From NCBI RefSeq assembly GCF_001612965.1, contig NZ_BDBL01000008.1, positions 1-64,000 on the forward strand: a stretch of 64,000 nt of DNA, in the 5' to 3' direction. The notes under the pieces were generated by a model. The model was not told the DNA's origin and did not search any database. It worked only from the letters and a program-made list of their open reading frames with translations. Source of the stretch: Nocardia kruczakiae NBRC 101016. Its GTDB lineage: Bacteria; Actinomycetota; Actinomycetes; Mycobacteriales; Mycobacteriaceae. The translations under genes and the position numbers were made by a program. This document shows, piece after piece, positions 18,755-27,448 of the stretch. Each line of letters opens with the position of its first letter. Position 1 is the stretch's first letter.

Positions 18755-20353
18755 TCAGCTCAGGTCGACCTGGGCCACCTTCGCGGCGCCGACGGCCTCG
18801 GCGATCGCGGACTGCACATCGGCCGGGACGGACTCGTTGACGCGCAGGATGACGGTCGCGCCTTCCTTGTCGATGTCCTGGCTCAGCTGCGCGGCCTGGA
18901 TGTCGATGGACGCCTCGCCCAGCTTGGTGCCGATCTTGCCCAGGGCGCCGGGGCGGTCGTCGTAGTTGAGGATCGCCAGGTTGAGACCCTCGGCACGCAT
19001 GTCGTAGTTGCGGCCGTTGATGTTGACGATCTTCTCGACCTGAGCGGGCTCGGTCAGAGCGCCGGCGACGTTCAGGGTGCGGCCGTCGCCGAAGACGGCG
19101 CGCAGGTCGACCAGGCTGCGGTGGGTCGGGCTCTCGCTGTGGGTGGTGACGGAGGCCTCGAGACCCCGCTCGGCGGCCAGCGACGGGGCGTTGACGAAGG
19201 TGACCGCGTCCTCGATGTGCGCGGAGAACACTCCACGCAGCGCCGAGAGTTCCAGCACCGCAACCTCTTCCGAGGACAGCTCGCCGCGCACCTGGATCTC
19301 GAGCGAGACCGGCAGCTCGTCGGCGAGGGCGCCCAGCAGCACACCCTGCTTGCGGACGATGTCCAGCCAGGGCGCGACGATCTCGCTGACCGCGCCACCG
19401 GCGACGTTCACCGCACCGGGCACGAACTCGCCGGCGAGGGCGAGCTGCACCGACTTGGCGACATCGGTGCCGGCGCGGTCCTGCGCCTCGGCGGTGGAGG
19501 CGCCCAGGTGCGGGGTGACGACGACCTGCGGCAGCTCGAACAGCGGGCTGTCGGTGGACGGCTCGGTCTCGAATACGTCGATACCGGCGGCGCGCACGTG
19601 GCCGGAGGTGATGGCATCGGCCAGGGCCTGCTCGTCGATCAGACCGCCGCGGGCGGCGTTGACGATGATGACGCCCTTCTTGGTCTTGGCCAGGGTCTCC
19701 TTGTTCAGCATGCCCTTGGTCTCAGGAGTCTTGGGCAGGTGGATGGAGATGAAGTCGGCGCGTTCGAGCACCTCGTCCAGGCTCAGCAGCTCGATGCCCA
19801 GCTGGGCGGCGCGGGCCGGGGAGGTGTAAGGGTCGTAGGCGATGACCTTGGTCTCGAAGGCGGCGAGGCGCTGCGCGAACAGCTGGCCGATGCGGCCCAG
19901 GCCGATGACGCCGACGGTCTTGCCGAAGATCTCGACGCCGTTGAACTTGCTGCGCTGCCAGGTGTGCTCGCGCAGGGTGGCGTCGGCGGCCGGGATCTGG
20001 CGGGCTGCCGAGAGCAGCAGGGTGACGGCGTGCTCGGCGGCGGTGTGGATGTTGGAGGTCGGCGCGTTGACGACCATGACACCGCGCTCGGTGGCCGCGG
20101 GCACGTCGACGTTGTCGAGGCCGACGCCGGCGCGGGCGACGATCTTGAGGTTCTTGCCGGCCTCGAGCACCTCGGCGTCGACGGTGGTGGCCGAACGGAC
20201 CAGCAGCGCGTCGGCCTCGGGCACGGCGGCCAGCAGCTCGGGTCGATTGGGGCCGTCGACCCAGCGAACCTCGACACCGTCACCGAGCGCATCGACGGTC
20301 GACTGGGCGAGCTTGTCGGCGATCAGAACAACAGGACGGCCATTTTGGCTCAC
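18755..20353 (-). CDS. serA: D-3-phosphoglycerate dehydrogenase
   Basis: First enzyme of serine synthesis from 3-phosphoglycerate. 532 residues, the long (type 1) form with an extra regulatory domain. N-terminal substrate/NAD region: VRSATTVDAEVLEAG, then GVIGLGRIGQLFAQR (GxGxxG), NAARGGLIDEQAL (active-site Arg), DVFETEPSTDSP (Glu) and TPHLGASTAEAQDRAG (catalytic His). The intervening ASB domain and a C-terminal ACT domain (ILNYDDRPGALGKIGTKLGE) bind serine for feedback inhibition in relatives. It marks the left border of the accessory region, since ilvC, normally close to serA, is 40 kb away. Confidence 0.97.
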   Translation of the reverse strand: MSQNGRPVVLIADKLAQSTVDALGDGVEVRWVDGPNRPELLAAVPEADALLVRSATTVDAEVLEAGKNLKIVARAGVGLDNVDVPAATERGVMVVNAPTSNIHTAAEHAVTLLLSAARQIPAADATLREHTWQRSKFNGVEIFGKTVGVIGLGRIGQLFAQRLAAFETKVIAYDPYTSPARAAQLGIELLSLDEVLERADFISIHLPKTPETKGMLNKETLAKTKKGVIIVNAARGGLIDEQALADAITSGHVRAAGIDVFETEPSTDSPLFELPQVVVTPHLGASTAEAQDRAGTDVAKSVQLALAGEFVPGAVNVAGGAVSEIVAPWLDIVRKQGVLLGALADELPVSLEIQVRGELSSEEVAVLELSALRGVFSAHIEDAVTFVNAPSLAAERGLEASVTTHSESPTHRSLVDLRAVFGDGRTLNVAGALTEPAQVEKIVNINGRNYDMRAEGLNLAILNYDDRPGALGKIGTKLGEASIDIQAAQLSQDIDKEGATVILRVNESVPADVQSAIAEAVGAAKVAQVDLS

Positions 20354-20501
20354 TGTGGGGCACTCCTGGGGAAAGAGGTCGGCATTTACCGCGGACCAGC
20401 TTAATGGTCGCGCTTCGGCGCCGGTGTACCGCCCGGTAGGCAGGCGCCCTCAGACCGCGGCCGAGCGTCGGTAACCCCGCACCCGGCCCCGGATACGAAA
20501 G

Positions 20502-20528
20502 AACCCCGCACCTCGAAAGATGCGGGGC
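20502..20528 (-). terminator. Terminator downstream of the cold-shock gene
   Basis: CCCCGCA / TGCGGGG with an extra A/T pair forms a short stem; on the minus strand it is followed by TTCTTTCG. It lies 60 bp past the stop of the cold-shock gene and 150 bp before serA. Confidence 0.6.
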
Positions 20529-20588
20529 TCCACTGTAAGTCGCGGACAGTTCACGCTACGTAAAGTGGCGCGCAGTCAGCGGACTCGA

Positions 20589-20792
20589 TCAGAGAACGCT
20601 GACGTTCTGAGCCTGCGGGCCCTTCTGGCCCTGCCCGATCTCGAACTCCACGCGCTGCCCCTCGTCGAGGGACCGGAATCCACTACCGCTCACAGCCGAG
20701 TAGTGCACGAACACATCGGGACCACCGTCGTCCTGAGCGATGAACCCGAAGCCCTTCTCGCTGTTGAACCACTTCACTACGCCTTGCGCCAT
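20589..20792 (-). CDS. Cold-shock protein, CspA family
   Basis: A 67-residue single cold-shock domain that binds single-stranded RNA/DNA and acts as an RNA chaperone. It has both RNA-binding motifs, KGFGFI (RNP1) and VFVHY (RNP2), after the usual [10 protein letters not shown]. It is full length for the family and ends QNVSVL. The long 5' region upstream (20793 onward) is typical of cold-shock mRNAs, though I cannot identify a specific thermosensor. Confidence 0.95.
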   Translation of the reverse strand: MAQGVVKWFNSEKGFGFIAQDDGGPDVFVHYSAVSGSGFRSLDEGQRVEFEIGQGQKGPQAQNVSVL

Positions 20793-21045
20793 TTCATACC
20801 TTCTGTAGACGAGCCGAGCCGACCAACTTCACGGTCGGCCCGTTCTCGATGTTCAAGCCTGCCATGGACCGCGCCCTCGCGCCACCACAGCGGTCCTCCC
20901 GCGGGCTGGAAACCGCGCACGAGCCGAAAATCCTGCTTTTCGAGCGGTGCCGCCGTGATTGTCCCGTGATAGCTCGGGCCACGCCGCTCGTCGCGCCGCC
21001 ACGGACGCTCGGAATCATGCGAGCGGACCGTTCGACCATAGAAAT
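20793..21045. other. Non-coding stretch upstream of the cold-shock gene
   Basis: Together with the hairpin at 21046 this gap spans just over 300 bp up to the peptide gene. I find no convincing ORF; frames here are Arg/Ser-rich shadows. It should contain the promoter and untranslated leader of the cold-shock gene. Confidence 0.4.
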
Positions 21046-21081
21046 GGGTCGACCCCGGACACCACGGTCCGGGGTCGACCC
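21046..21081 (-). terminator. Strong hairpin downstream of the 38-residue peptide gene
   Basis: GGGTCGACCCCGGA / TCCGGGGTCGACCC, a perfect 14-bp stem with an 8-nt loop, 30 bp past the peptide stop on the minus strand. It insulates the peptide gene from the cold-shock gene downstream. Confidence 0.85.
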
Positions 21082-21111
21082 GAGGTCGCGTCGAGCGACC
21101 GAAATCAGTGA

Positions 21112-21228
21112 TCAGCCACCGAAAGAGCCGGTCCACAGGGTGTTGACCAGGCCGTGGAAGGCCGCACCCAGGGTGTCGAACAGGCCGTTCACAGCAGCAC
21201 TACCGGTGTCGATGATAACGGGGATCAT
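21112..21228 (-). CDS. Small 38-residue peptide gene
   Basis: ATG at 21228, stop at 21112. The product begins MIPVIIDTGSAAVNGLF, continues with a hydrophobic, glycine-containing helix, and ends LWTGSFGG. Only one His and two Asp are charged or polar-ionisable, so it is probably membrane-associated or self-assembling. Evidence that it is a real gene: an AAGAGG ribosome site eight bases before the ATG, codon choice like its neighbours, and its own strong terminator 30 bp downstream. It lies between two cold-shock genes on the same strand. No family is recognised; a short hydrophobic toxin or a secreted peptide are possibilities, not conclusions. Confidence 0.6.
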   Translation of the reverse strand: MIPVIIDTGSAAVNGLFDTLGAAFHGLVNTLWTGSFGG

Positions 21229-21337
21229 AAATACCTCTTCGTTGTTTCAATTCAGTCGTACAAACTGACGATCAACATATCGAGGGCCTTTGAAGGTGCG
21301 TTAACCCGATTTCCGGAAAAGTGATCTGCCCGACAGG

Positions 21338-21574
21338 TCACAGTTCATGTGGGTCGGGCCACAGTCGGCGCATCTGCTCGATTCGGACGCCCTTGGCTTC
21401 CGGGCCCGCCTTGGTATGGCGTACGTCGAACTCGACCCGCTGGCCCTGGACCAATCGCCGGAAACCGTCGCCGTGAACCTCGGTGTATTCGACGAAAACG
21501 TCGTCTCCGCCACCATCCGGGATTATGAAACCGAAGCCTTTCTCACTGTCGAACCACTTCACCGTGCCGTTCAA
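21338..21574 (-). CDS. Second, divergent cold-shock-domain protein
   Basis: A 78-residue cold-shock domain: [15 protein letters not shown] (RNP1 intact) and DDVFVEY (RNP2, with the usual His replaced by Glu), followed by a longer and more basic C-terminus ([10 protein letters not shown]) than the classic CspA type. The apparent start is a TTG at 21574, with a GTG three codons on as alternative; the ribosome site is weak. It probably binds RNA, but the RNP2 change may alter affinity. It forms a mini-cluster with the other cold-shock gene and the 38-residue peptide gene. Confidence 0.82.
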   Translation of the reverse strand: MNGTVKWFDSEKGFGFIIPDGGGDDVFVEYTEVHGDGFRRLVQGQRVEFDVRHTKAGPEAKGVRIEQMRRLWPDPHEL

Positions 21575-21670
21575 CTACGCTTCTCACTCACTTCTCGACG
21601 TCGGGGCAGGCAGAGGGTAACCGGAGCACCACCATCAGTCCAGCGCCGGCGGCCGTCCGTGCGACAGCGT

Positions 21671-22489
21671 TCACCCGGGCGGCGGGCGACGTAATTCATG
21701 TTGCAGCGCTTCCAGTTCCGCGCCGCCGGCCATCTGCCGGGTGAGCTCGGGAAGATCGATCTGCGACTTGTCGTAGCCGCCGAGTGCGCGGCCCCGCCGC
21801 AGCAGCAGGAATCGGTCGCCGACGGGGTAGGCGTGATGCGGATTGTGCGTGATCAACACGACTCCGAGGCCACGATCCCGGGCCTGCGCGACGTAACGCA
21901 GCACCACGCCGGACTGTTTGACACCGAGCGCGGCGGTCGGTTCGTCGAGAATGAGGACCTTCGCGCCGTAGTGGACCGCGCGGGCGATCGCGACACATTG
22001 GCGCTGCCCACCCGACAGTGTGCCGACGGGCTGTTCCAGATCGCTAATCTCGATTCCCATGTCCGACAACGCCGTCCGCGCGATGTCACGCGCGGTCGCA
22101 CGGTCCAGCAGGCGCAAGGGGCCGGCGCCCCTGGTCGGTTCCGAGCCGAGCACGAAATTGCGCCACACACTCATCAGCGGTACGACCGCCAGATCCTGGT
22201 AGACGGTGGCGATACCGCGGTCCAATGCCTCGCGTGGCGAGGAGAACCGGGTCGGTTCACCGTCGATGCGCAGTTCACCGGCGTCGTGGCGGTGAACTCC
22301 GGCGAGGATCTTGATCAGCGTCGACTTCCCGGCGCCGTTGTCGCCGAGCACGCAGGTGACCTCCCCCGCCCGGACGACCATCGAGATGTCGGCGAGGGCG
22401 ACGACGCCGCCGTAGCTCTTTCCGATGCCGACCGTCTCGATCAGCGGCGCGGAGGCCGGCTGTTCGATGTCGCTGTGTCGAGTGGTCAT
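21671..22489 (-). CDS. Sugar-type ABC transporter ATP-binding protein
   Basis: A 272-residue single ABC ATPase. Walker [17 protein letters not shown]-loop in [12 protein letters not shown], signature [16 protein letters not shown], Walker [11 protein letters not shown] and the H-loop in LITHNPHH are all intact. It is half the size of the double RbsA-type ATPases, as in FrcA-like carbohydrate importers. The start at 22489 overlaps the permease stop (ATGA), confirming an operon; a longer open frame upstream is permease in another frame. It energises the permease at the inner face of the membrane. Confidence 0.93.
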   Translation of the reverse strand: MTTRHSDIEQPASAPLIETVGIGKSYGGVVALADISMVVRAGEVTCVLGDNGAGKSTLIKILAGVHRHDAGELRIDGEPTRFSSPREALDRGIATVYQDLAVVPLMSVWRNFVLGSEPTRGAGPLRLLDRATARDIARTALSDMGIEISDLEQPVGTLSGGQRQCVAIARAVHYGAKVLILDEPTAALGVKQSGVVLRYVAQARDRGLGVVLITHNPHHAYPVGDRFLLLRRGRALGGYDKSQIDLPELTRQMAGGAELEALQHELRRPPPG

Positions 22490-23529
22490 CGGCGCAACCT
22501 TTCCGCGCGCTTGGCGAAGGCGTTGTTGACCAGTACCGCGGCGAGCAACAGCACACCGAGGAACAGCATGAACCAGTCGCTGTCCCAGCGCGCGAACACG
22601 ATCCCCTGCCTGGCCATGCCGAAGATCAGCGCGCCGATGGCAGCACCCAGCACCGATCCGAATCCGCCGGTGAGCAGGCAACCGCCGACGACCGCGGCGA
22701 TGATGTACTGGAATTCCAGCCCCACGCCCTGATTCGCCTGCACGCTCGCGAACCGCAGCAGATTGCAGGAGCCGACGATCCAGCCGGCGAAGGCGGTGCC
22801 CATGAACAGCAGGATCTTGGTCCGTGCCGCCGGTACGCCGACGGCACGAGCGCTGGGCAGCGAACCGCCGACCGCGTAGATCCAGTTGCCGAAGCGGGTG
22901 CGCACCAGCACGAGCGTCGCCACCGCGGTGACCGCGATCCACCACAGCACCGAGGCCTGGATGCGGGCGTCACCGAGATTCGTCGTCGCCGCGAAAACCC
23001 AACCGGCCGAGGCGTATCCAGGCGCCGACCGGAGACCCGACACCTGCACGGTCCCCGTCACCAGCCGTGTGACGCCGAGGTTGAGACCTTGCAGAGCCAG
23101 GAATGTGCCCAGCGTGACGATGAAGCTGGGCAGGCCCGTCCGCATCACCAGCCAGCCGTTCAGCGCGCCGACCGAGAGGGCGAACAGCAGCGAGACGCCC
23201 AGCGCGAACCACACGTTCCATCCGGCGTGCACCGCGAGCATGGCGGTCACCAACGCCGTCGACGCGGTCATCACCCCCGCGGACAGGTCGAATTCGCCGC
23301 CGATCATCAGCAGTGCCACCGCGACGGCCATGATGCCGAGTGTCGAGGCGTCGTCGAGCCAGGTGGCCACCCCGAGTGGGCTGATGAACTGGTCGGTGAT
23401 CACGGCGAAGAAGACGAAAACCACCAGCGCGCCCAGACCGGCGCCGATCTCGGGCCGGACGATCAGCCGGTTGAGCAGTGACGGCCCGATCGGCGCGGCG
23501 GGTTCGGAAACCGTTGCGGTCTCGGTCAT
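22486..23529 (-). CDS. Sugar-type ABC transporter permease (RbsC-like)
   Basis: A 347-residue membrane protein of the ribose/branched-chain permease family (BPD_transp_2). It has about ten hydrophobic spans, with the family signature [19 protein letters not shown] and the coupling stretch in the C-terminal half ([20 protein letters not shown]). The N-terminal 25 residues are cytoplasmic. Start ATG at 23529. It overlaps the ATPase by 4 bp and follows the binding-protein gene by 13 bp. Substrate is likely a pentose, hexose or inositol-type compound by family, but no catabolic genes are adjacent. Confidence 0.93.
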   Translation of the reverse strand: MTETATVSEPAAPIGPSLLNRLIVRPEIGAGLGALVVFVFFAVITDQFISPLGVATWLDDASTLGIMAVAVALLMIGGEFDLSAGVMTASTALVTAMLAVHAGWNVWFALGVSLLFALSVGALNGWLVMRTGLPSFIVTLGTFLALQGLNLGVTRLVTGTVQVSGLRSAPGYASAGWVFAATTNLGDARIQASVLWWIAVTAVATLVLVRTRFGNWIYAVGGSLPSARAVGVPAARTKILLFMGTAFAGWIVGSCNLLRFASVQANQGVGLEFQYIIAAVVGGCLLTGGFGSVLGAAIGALIFGMARQGIVFARWDSDWFMLFLGVLLLAAVLVNNAFAKRAERLRR

Positions 23530-23542
23530 GACAGCTCCCTGC

Positions 23543-24574
23543 TCAGCGCGTGCCCTGCGCCACCAGGGCGGCGATGGCGTCGACGTTGTTCTTGTCCACG
23601 AAGGCCGGCCCGGTCTGCACCGGCATCCCGCCACCGACCGTATTGAGATTGCGCCGATACAGCCGCAGCATCACCACCGGTAGATATCCCTGTTCGTACT
23701 GCTGCTGGTCGACCGCGAACAGCAGGGTGCCGGCCCGAATCGCCTCCACCACATCGGGATTGAGGTCGAAGGTGGCGACGGCGGCGCGAGAGTGGGATTC
23801 GCGAACCCCGTCGACCGCGCGGGCGGCGATCTGCGAATTGAGGGTCAGCACGGCGTCGATCGAGCGATCGGCCTGCAGGGCTCCCTTGATCCGCGACTGC
23901 GCATCGGCCGGGTTGTTGATGTCGACCTGCAGCGTGGTGGCGTTGCCGCCGAATCCGCCGATCGCGCCGGCGCAGCGGTCGTTGGCGCCGATATTGCCCG
24001 CCTCGTGAATGACGCAAAGCATCCTGGTCTTGCCGGCATCGCGCAGGCGCTTGCCGGCGGCCGTCCCGGCCTGACGCTCACTCTGCCCGACGTGCCCGAT
24101 CGCGCCGGCGGCCGCGCTGTCGGCTTCGCCGGAATTGATCGTGACGACCGGGATCCCCGCCGCGACGGCGTGCTCGATGGACGGGCGCAGCGCCTGCGGA
24201 TTGGCCATCGACACCACGAGTCCGTCCACATGCTGCGCGACCGCGTTGTCCACCAGCTTGGCCTGCTCCCCCGGGTCGCCCGAGGAGTTGTAGTCGACCC
24301 GGATTCCCAGATCCTTCCCGGCCGCCTCGGCACCGTTCTTCACCACATTCCAGAACGCGTCGCCCGGGCTGCCGTGTGTGACCACGGCGACCGAGTTCAG
24401 CGGAGCGGTCGAAATCGTTGCGGGAGCGTGTGATTCGGTGACATCGGCGCCGGGGCCACTGCACGCCGCAAGCATCGCGGTGAGAGCCAGCCACGGCGCG
24501 AGCCGATGCACGAGACCGCGACGACGGCGCGGCGCGCGAGGTTGGTCGGGAATCCGGTGTGGCCGTGTGGTCAT
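23543..24574 (-). CDS. Sugar-binding lipoprotein of the ABC transporter
   Basis: A 343-residue periplasmic-binding protein of the LacI/ribose-binding type (Peripla_BP_4). The N-terminus is basic (RAPRRRRG), then a hydrophobic core and lipobox LAACSG at about residues 35-39, so it is a lipoprotein. The body contains AVVTHGSPGDAFWNVVKNGA, GLVVSMANPQALRPSIEHA and TFDLNPDVVEAIRAG, the standard hinge and ligand loops. The ATG at 24574 has GGAGG just upstream. It is the first gene of the three-gene transporter and diverges from the MarR gene. Confidence 0.92.
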   Translation of the reverse strand: MTTRPHRIPDQPRAPRRRRGLVHRLAPWLALTAMLAACSGPGADVTESHAPATISTAPLNSVAVVTHGSPGDAFWNVVKNGAEAAGKDLGIRVDYNSSGDPGEQAKLVDNAVAQHVDGLVVSMANPQALRPSIEHAVAAGIPVVTINSGEADSAAAGAIGHVGQSERQAGTAAGKRLRDAGKTRMLCVIHEAGNIGANDRCAGAIGGFGGNATTLQVDINNPADAQSRIKGALQADRSIDAVLTLNSQIAARAVDGVRESHSRAAVATFDLNPDVVEAIRAGTLLFAVDQQQYEQGYLPVVMLRLYRRNLNTVGGGMPVQTGPAFVDKNNVDAIAALVAQGTR

Positions 24575-24722
24575 CGCGCCTCCGGGCATTCGACAGAACA
24601 AGGGGCTCGTTTTCCGAGCGCTCCAGGTGTATTGAACACCACCGGACCGGCCGCGACCGGTGACACGCGCCCACCGGCGGCGTCGGTGTATCGGTCTCCG
24701 CCGCTGGACTACTCTCGTCAAC

Positions 24723-25214
24723 ATGGTTGTCGGAAAGCGCGGGAGGGCCCCGATCGACAGCCCCGGATTCGAGCTGCCGTTACTGCTGTTCGCGGGGTTT
24801 CGCTCGCTCATCGACGAATTGCACGCCGAACTGGCGCAGCAGGGGCACCCCGACATGCGTCCGGCCCACGGATTCGCGATGCAGGCGATCGGCGTGCAGG
24901 GTGCGACGGCCAGCGATATCGGCCGCAAGCTGGGCGTATCCAAACAGGCGGCGGGTAAGACGGTCGAGCGGCTGACCGCGCTGGGCTATGCCGAACGCGT
25001 CGAGGATCCCGAGGACGCCCGACGCAAGATCGTCTGCCTGACCCCGCGCGGGATCGACGCACTCCGGCAGTCGGCCGAGATTTTCGAGCGGCTGCGACGC
25101 CGCTGGGTGAAAGAGCTCGGCGCCCAGCGCGTGCGGGATATGGAAAGCGCGTTGCGCACGATGGTTCCGCCGGAATCGTTCCGGCTCGATGTCGCGGGGT
25201 GGTTCGGGGGCTGA
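24723..25214 (+). CDS. MarR-family transcriptional regulator
   Basis: A 163-residue winged-helix regulator. The HTH is ASDIGRKLGVSKQAAGKTVERL (residues about 60-81) and the wing is EDPEDARRKIVCLTPRG; flanking helices form the dimer interface. The start at 24723 lies 148 bp from the divergent ABC transporter. It is followed by the AhpD-like gene, whose promoter carries a perfect palindrome at 25271 of the size MarR dimers bind. It probably represses that gene, the transporter, or both. Confidence 0.9.
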   Translation: MVVGKRGRAPIDSPGFELPLLLFAGFRSLIDELHAELAQQGHPDMRPAHGFAMQAIGVQGATASDIGRKLGVSKQAAGKTVERLTALGYAERVEDPEDARRKIVCLTPRGIDALRQSAEIFERLRRRWVKELGAQRVRDMESALRTMVPPESFRLDVAGWFGG

Positions 25215-25270
25215 CCGGCGTCACCCGACCGGTCCGAGGCTTGCCCTATTCGACAACCAGGTTTACTGTT

Positions 25271-25289
25271 TAGACAACTTGGTTGTCTA
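25271..25289. promoter_or_regulatory. Perfect palindromic operator before the AhpD-like gene
   Basis: TAGACAACTTGGTTGTCTA: 8-bp arms around TTG. A further half-site GACAAC lies 20 bp upstream (25252). It is placed 18-36 bp before the ATG, where binding would block transcription start. Size and symmetry fit a MarR or TetR dimer; the MarR gene immediately upstream is the obvious candidate. Confidence 0.75.
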
Positions 25290-25307
25290 CCTCGAACGGA
25301 TCGCACC

Positions 25308-25967
25308 ATGCATTTCCCCACTCACACCCTCGACTCCGCACCCGCCGAGGCCCGTCGCACGATGACCGCGAGCGCCGCACACCTCGGCTACCTCCCGGCC
25401 GCGGTGGCGAAGATGGCGACCTCACCCCGACTGCTCGACGGCTTCATGAAACTCAACGCCCTGTTCGAAGGCGGCACACTCGACGAACTGTCGCGCGAAG
25501 TACTGGTCATGACGATGGCCACGCGCAACGAATGCCATCTGTGCGTCGCCATGCACACTGCGAGGCTGACCTCGATCGGCGCCGACCCGGAATTGATCGC
25601 CGCGCTGCGCGACCAGCGCCCCCTCCCCGACCCCCGCTTGGCCGCACTTCAGGAGTTCACCCTCACCGTGGTCGACACCGCCGGCAACGTCCCCGACGAG
25701 CGTGCGAGCGACTTCCTGTCCCACGGATACACCCCCGAACAAGCCCTCGAGGTGGTGCTGGGTATCGGCACCTACACGCTGTCCACGCTGGGCAACCGAC
25801 TCACCGCGGCCCCGTTGGATCCCACCCTGACCGCATTCGCCTGGTCGGCGGGCCAGCACACGGCGGGTACGTCGCGGGTCCCGGCCAAAGTCCCGATCAT
25901 CCGCTCGGCGTCGGCGGTGAGCGCCTGCACGAATGGGTTTTCGCCACCCGACTCGGCCGGCGGATGA
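25308..25967 (+). CDS. AhpD-like carboxymuconolactone-decarboxylase-family protein
   Basis: A helical peroxidase-like protein. The active-site motif ECHLCVAMH gives Glu75, Cys76, Cys79 and His83, the AhpD CxxC pair with its proton relay. Members reduce peroxides or partner thioredoxin-like systems. The conserved family sequence ends near residue 183 (TAAPLDPTLTAFAWSAG). The last 35 or so residues are read out of frame through the start of the neighbouring dihydrofolate-reductase-like remnant, so the natural stop has been lost by a deletion. The enzyme core is intact. Likely controlled by the palindrome at 25271. Confidence 0.85.
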   Translation: MHFPTHTLDSAPAEARRTMTASAAHLGYLPAAVAKMATSPRLLDGFMKLNALFEGGTLDELSREVLVMTMATRNECHLCVAMHTARLTSIGADPELIAALRDQRPLPDPRLAALQEFTLTVVDTAGNVPDERASDFLSHGYTPEQALEVVLGIGTYTLSTLGNRLTAAPLDPTLTAFAWSAGQHTAGTSRVPAKVPIIRSASAVSACTNGFSPPDSAGG

Positions 25968-26471
25968 TCGGCCGGGAGGGCGGCAGCACCGGAATCGACG
26001 ACGAACACCTCGCCGCCGGTGCGGCGAATATCGGCGCGACCATCATGGGCCGCAACATGTTCGGGCCCGTGCGCGGGGAATGGCCCCGACCAGTCCTGGA
26101 CCGGCTGGTGGGGATCCAACCCGCCCTACCACCACCCGGTCTTCGTGCTCACCCATCACCCGCGCCCGGCGCTCGAGATGGAGGGCGGCACCACCTTCCA
26201 CTTCGTCGACGACACGTCCGAAAACGTTCTCGAACAAGCCTTCTCCGCCGCCGAAGGCAAGGACGTCCGCCTCGGCGGCGGAGCCACGACCGTCCGCAGC
26301 TTCCTCCGCGCCGGCCTCGTCGACGACCTCCACTTGGCCCTCGTCCCTACCCTCCTCGGCACGGGCGAGCGCCTCTACGACGACCTCGGCGACCTCCCCG
26401 AGTACGCCGTCTCCCCCGCCAGGCCGGGCGACGACGTCACCCACATTCATCTCACGAAAGTGGCCGACTGA
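25861..26471 (+). pseudogene. Dihydrofolate-reductase/RibD-C-like gene, truncated and frameshifted
   Basis: Similarity starts abruptly at GGYVAGPGQSPDHPLGVGG (frame 1), without the usual start and MSLDG strand. It continues through ERLHEWVFATRLGRRMIG and IMGRNMFGPVRGEWP, then shifts frame at a run of four Cs near 26083-26086. It resumes as DQSWTGWWGSNPPYHHPVF, MEGGTTFHFVDD, GGGATTVRSFLRAGLVDDL and LVPTLLGTGERLYDDL to the stop at 26471. Removing one C restores a single frame. Two independent lesions (5' fusion to the AhpD-like gene plus frameshift) make a pseudogene likely, though the C-run could also be a sequencing error. Confidence 0.8.
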
Positions 26472-26526
26472 CCGGACGGCGCGGCACCCTTGACCTCAAC
26501 CGCACTCGAGCTCTTAGCGTAGCGGC

Positions 26527-26943
26527 ATGACTTTCACCGCGGCCGAACACGCGTATCTGACTTCCCAATCGCTGGGCCGGCTGGCCACTGTGACGGCGGA
26601 CGGGCGGCCCCAGTTGGTGCCGGTCGGGTTCCGGGTGAACGAGGACGGCACGATCGATATCGGCGGGCCGAGCCCGAGCGCCCAGCGGTACCGCAATGTG
26701 CGAGGTAATCCGAATGTGAGCCTGGTTGTGGACGATATGACGCCGGACGATCCGGCCGAGGTGAAGCCCGGCTGGGGGCGCGGGGTCGAAATCCGCGGCG
26801 TCGGCGAGATTCTCGATGTCGATGCGCCTCCGGTGGCGCCGGACTGGTTCGCGCACACCGTCATTCGCATCCATCCGCGGCGGATCCGCAGCTGGCACAT
26901 CGATCCGGCGAATCCGGACGGCGAGGCGCGGGATGTGAGCTGA
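26527..26943 (+). CDS. PPOX-class F420-dependent oxidoreductase-like protein
   Basis: A 138-residue split-barrel protein. It opens TFTAAEHAYLTSQSLGRLAT, then TADGRPQLVPVGFRVNEDGT, YRNVRGNPNVSLVVDDM and a C-terminal RRIRSWHIDPANP, which match the short PPOX class of mycobacteria (MSMEG_5819 type). Family members bind F420 or flavin; substrate unknown. Start ATG at 26527. No operon partner is evident. Confidence 0.87.
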   Translation: MTFTAAEHAYLTSQSLGRLATVTADGRPQLVPVGFRVNEDGTIDIGGPSPSAQRYRNVRGNPNVSLVVDDMTPDDPAEVKPGWGRGVEIRGVGEILDVDAPPVAPDWFAHTVIRIHPRRIRSWHIDPANPDGEARDVS

Positions 26944-27034
26944 GCCTCTTCTCAGCCCTGGGCGTATCGCGGCCGTGACGTCCGCGCCGAAATCGGCGAG
27001 GGTTGCGGGACAGGCGAGTTGAAAGGGGCTGGTC

Positions 27035-27310
27035 GTGTTCGCGACTGCCGCATCCGTCCGGGTACGCCGAATCCTGGCGAGGACGGCGATAGCGGGACTG
27101 ATCCTGATCGGGATGGTCACCGCGACCGCCGGGCAGAGTTCGGCGCAGGTGCCGGCGAGCGAGCCGAGCTCGGTCGGCTGGTACTACCCGGGAATCACAC
27201 CGTTCGATCCGATGCCGATGGAGCTCTGGTACGGCTGGAATCCGTGGTATCGGCCGTACTACTCCTGGTATAGGCCGGTTTACCCGCCGGGGTGGTTCGG
27301 CAGCAGCTGA
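27035..27310 (+). CDS. Small secreted Tyr/Trp/Pro-rich protein
   Basis: A 91-residue product from a GTG start behind GAAAGGGG. It has a Sec-type signal peptide (basic RVRRILAR, hydrophobic IAGLILIGMVTATAG, cleavage after SAQ near residue 36). The mature part of about 50 residues is unusually rich in Trp, Tyr and Pro (MELWYGWNPWYRPYYSWYRP) and ends PPGWFGSS. The next gene, also a secreted protein, ends in the same eight residues. No domain is recognised; it may be a surface-active or wall-associated peptide. Confidence 0.75.
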   Translation: MFATAASVRVRRILARTAIAGLILIGMVTATAGQSSAQVPASEPSSVGWYYPGITPFDPMPMELWYGWNPWYRPYYSWYRPVYPPGWFGSS

Positions 27311-27318
27311 ATCGCAGG

Positions 27319-27338
27319 ACTCGGGGGCAACCCCGAGT
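27319..27338. terminator. Short terminator-like hairpin
   Basis: ACTCGGGG / CCCCGAGT, a perfect 8-bp stem with a four-base loop (GCAA after one unpaired G), 9 bp after the stop of the Tyr/Trp-rich gene. Confidence 0.65.
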
Positions 27339-27448
27339 TCCCGTCATCCCCGCGGCCGATTCGGCCCTGAATCTCGTGCCACCACCCGTGACGCGGTGTC
27401 CGATTTAGGAGAGACTGCGTTCGGTGTAACTGATTGGAAGGATTCACC

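Noticed and set aside
18668..20404. A 578-codon plus-strand frame opposite serA
   Set aside because: Antisense to serA; the high-GC codon pattern of serA keeps the opposite frame open.
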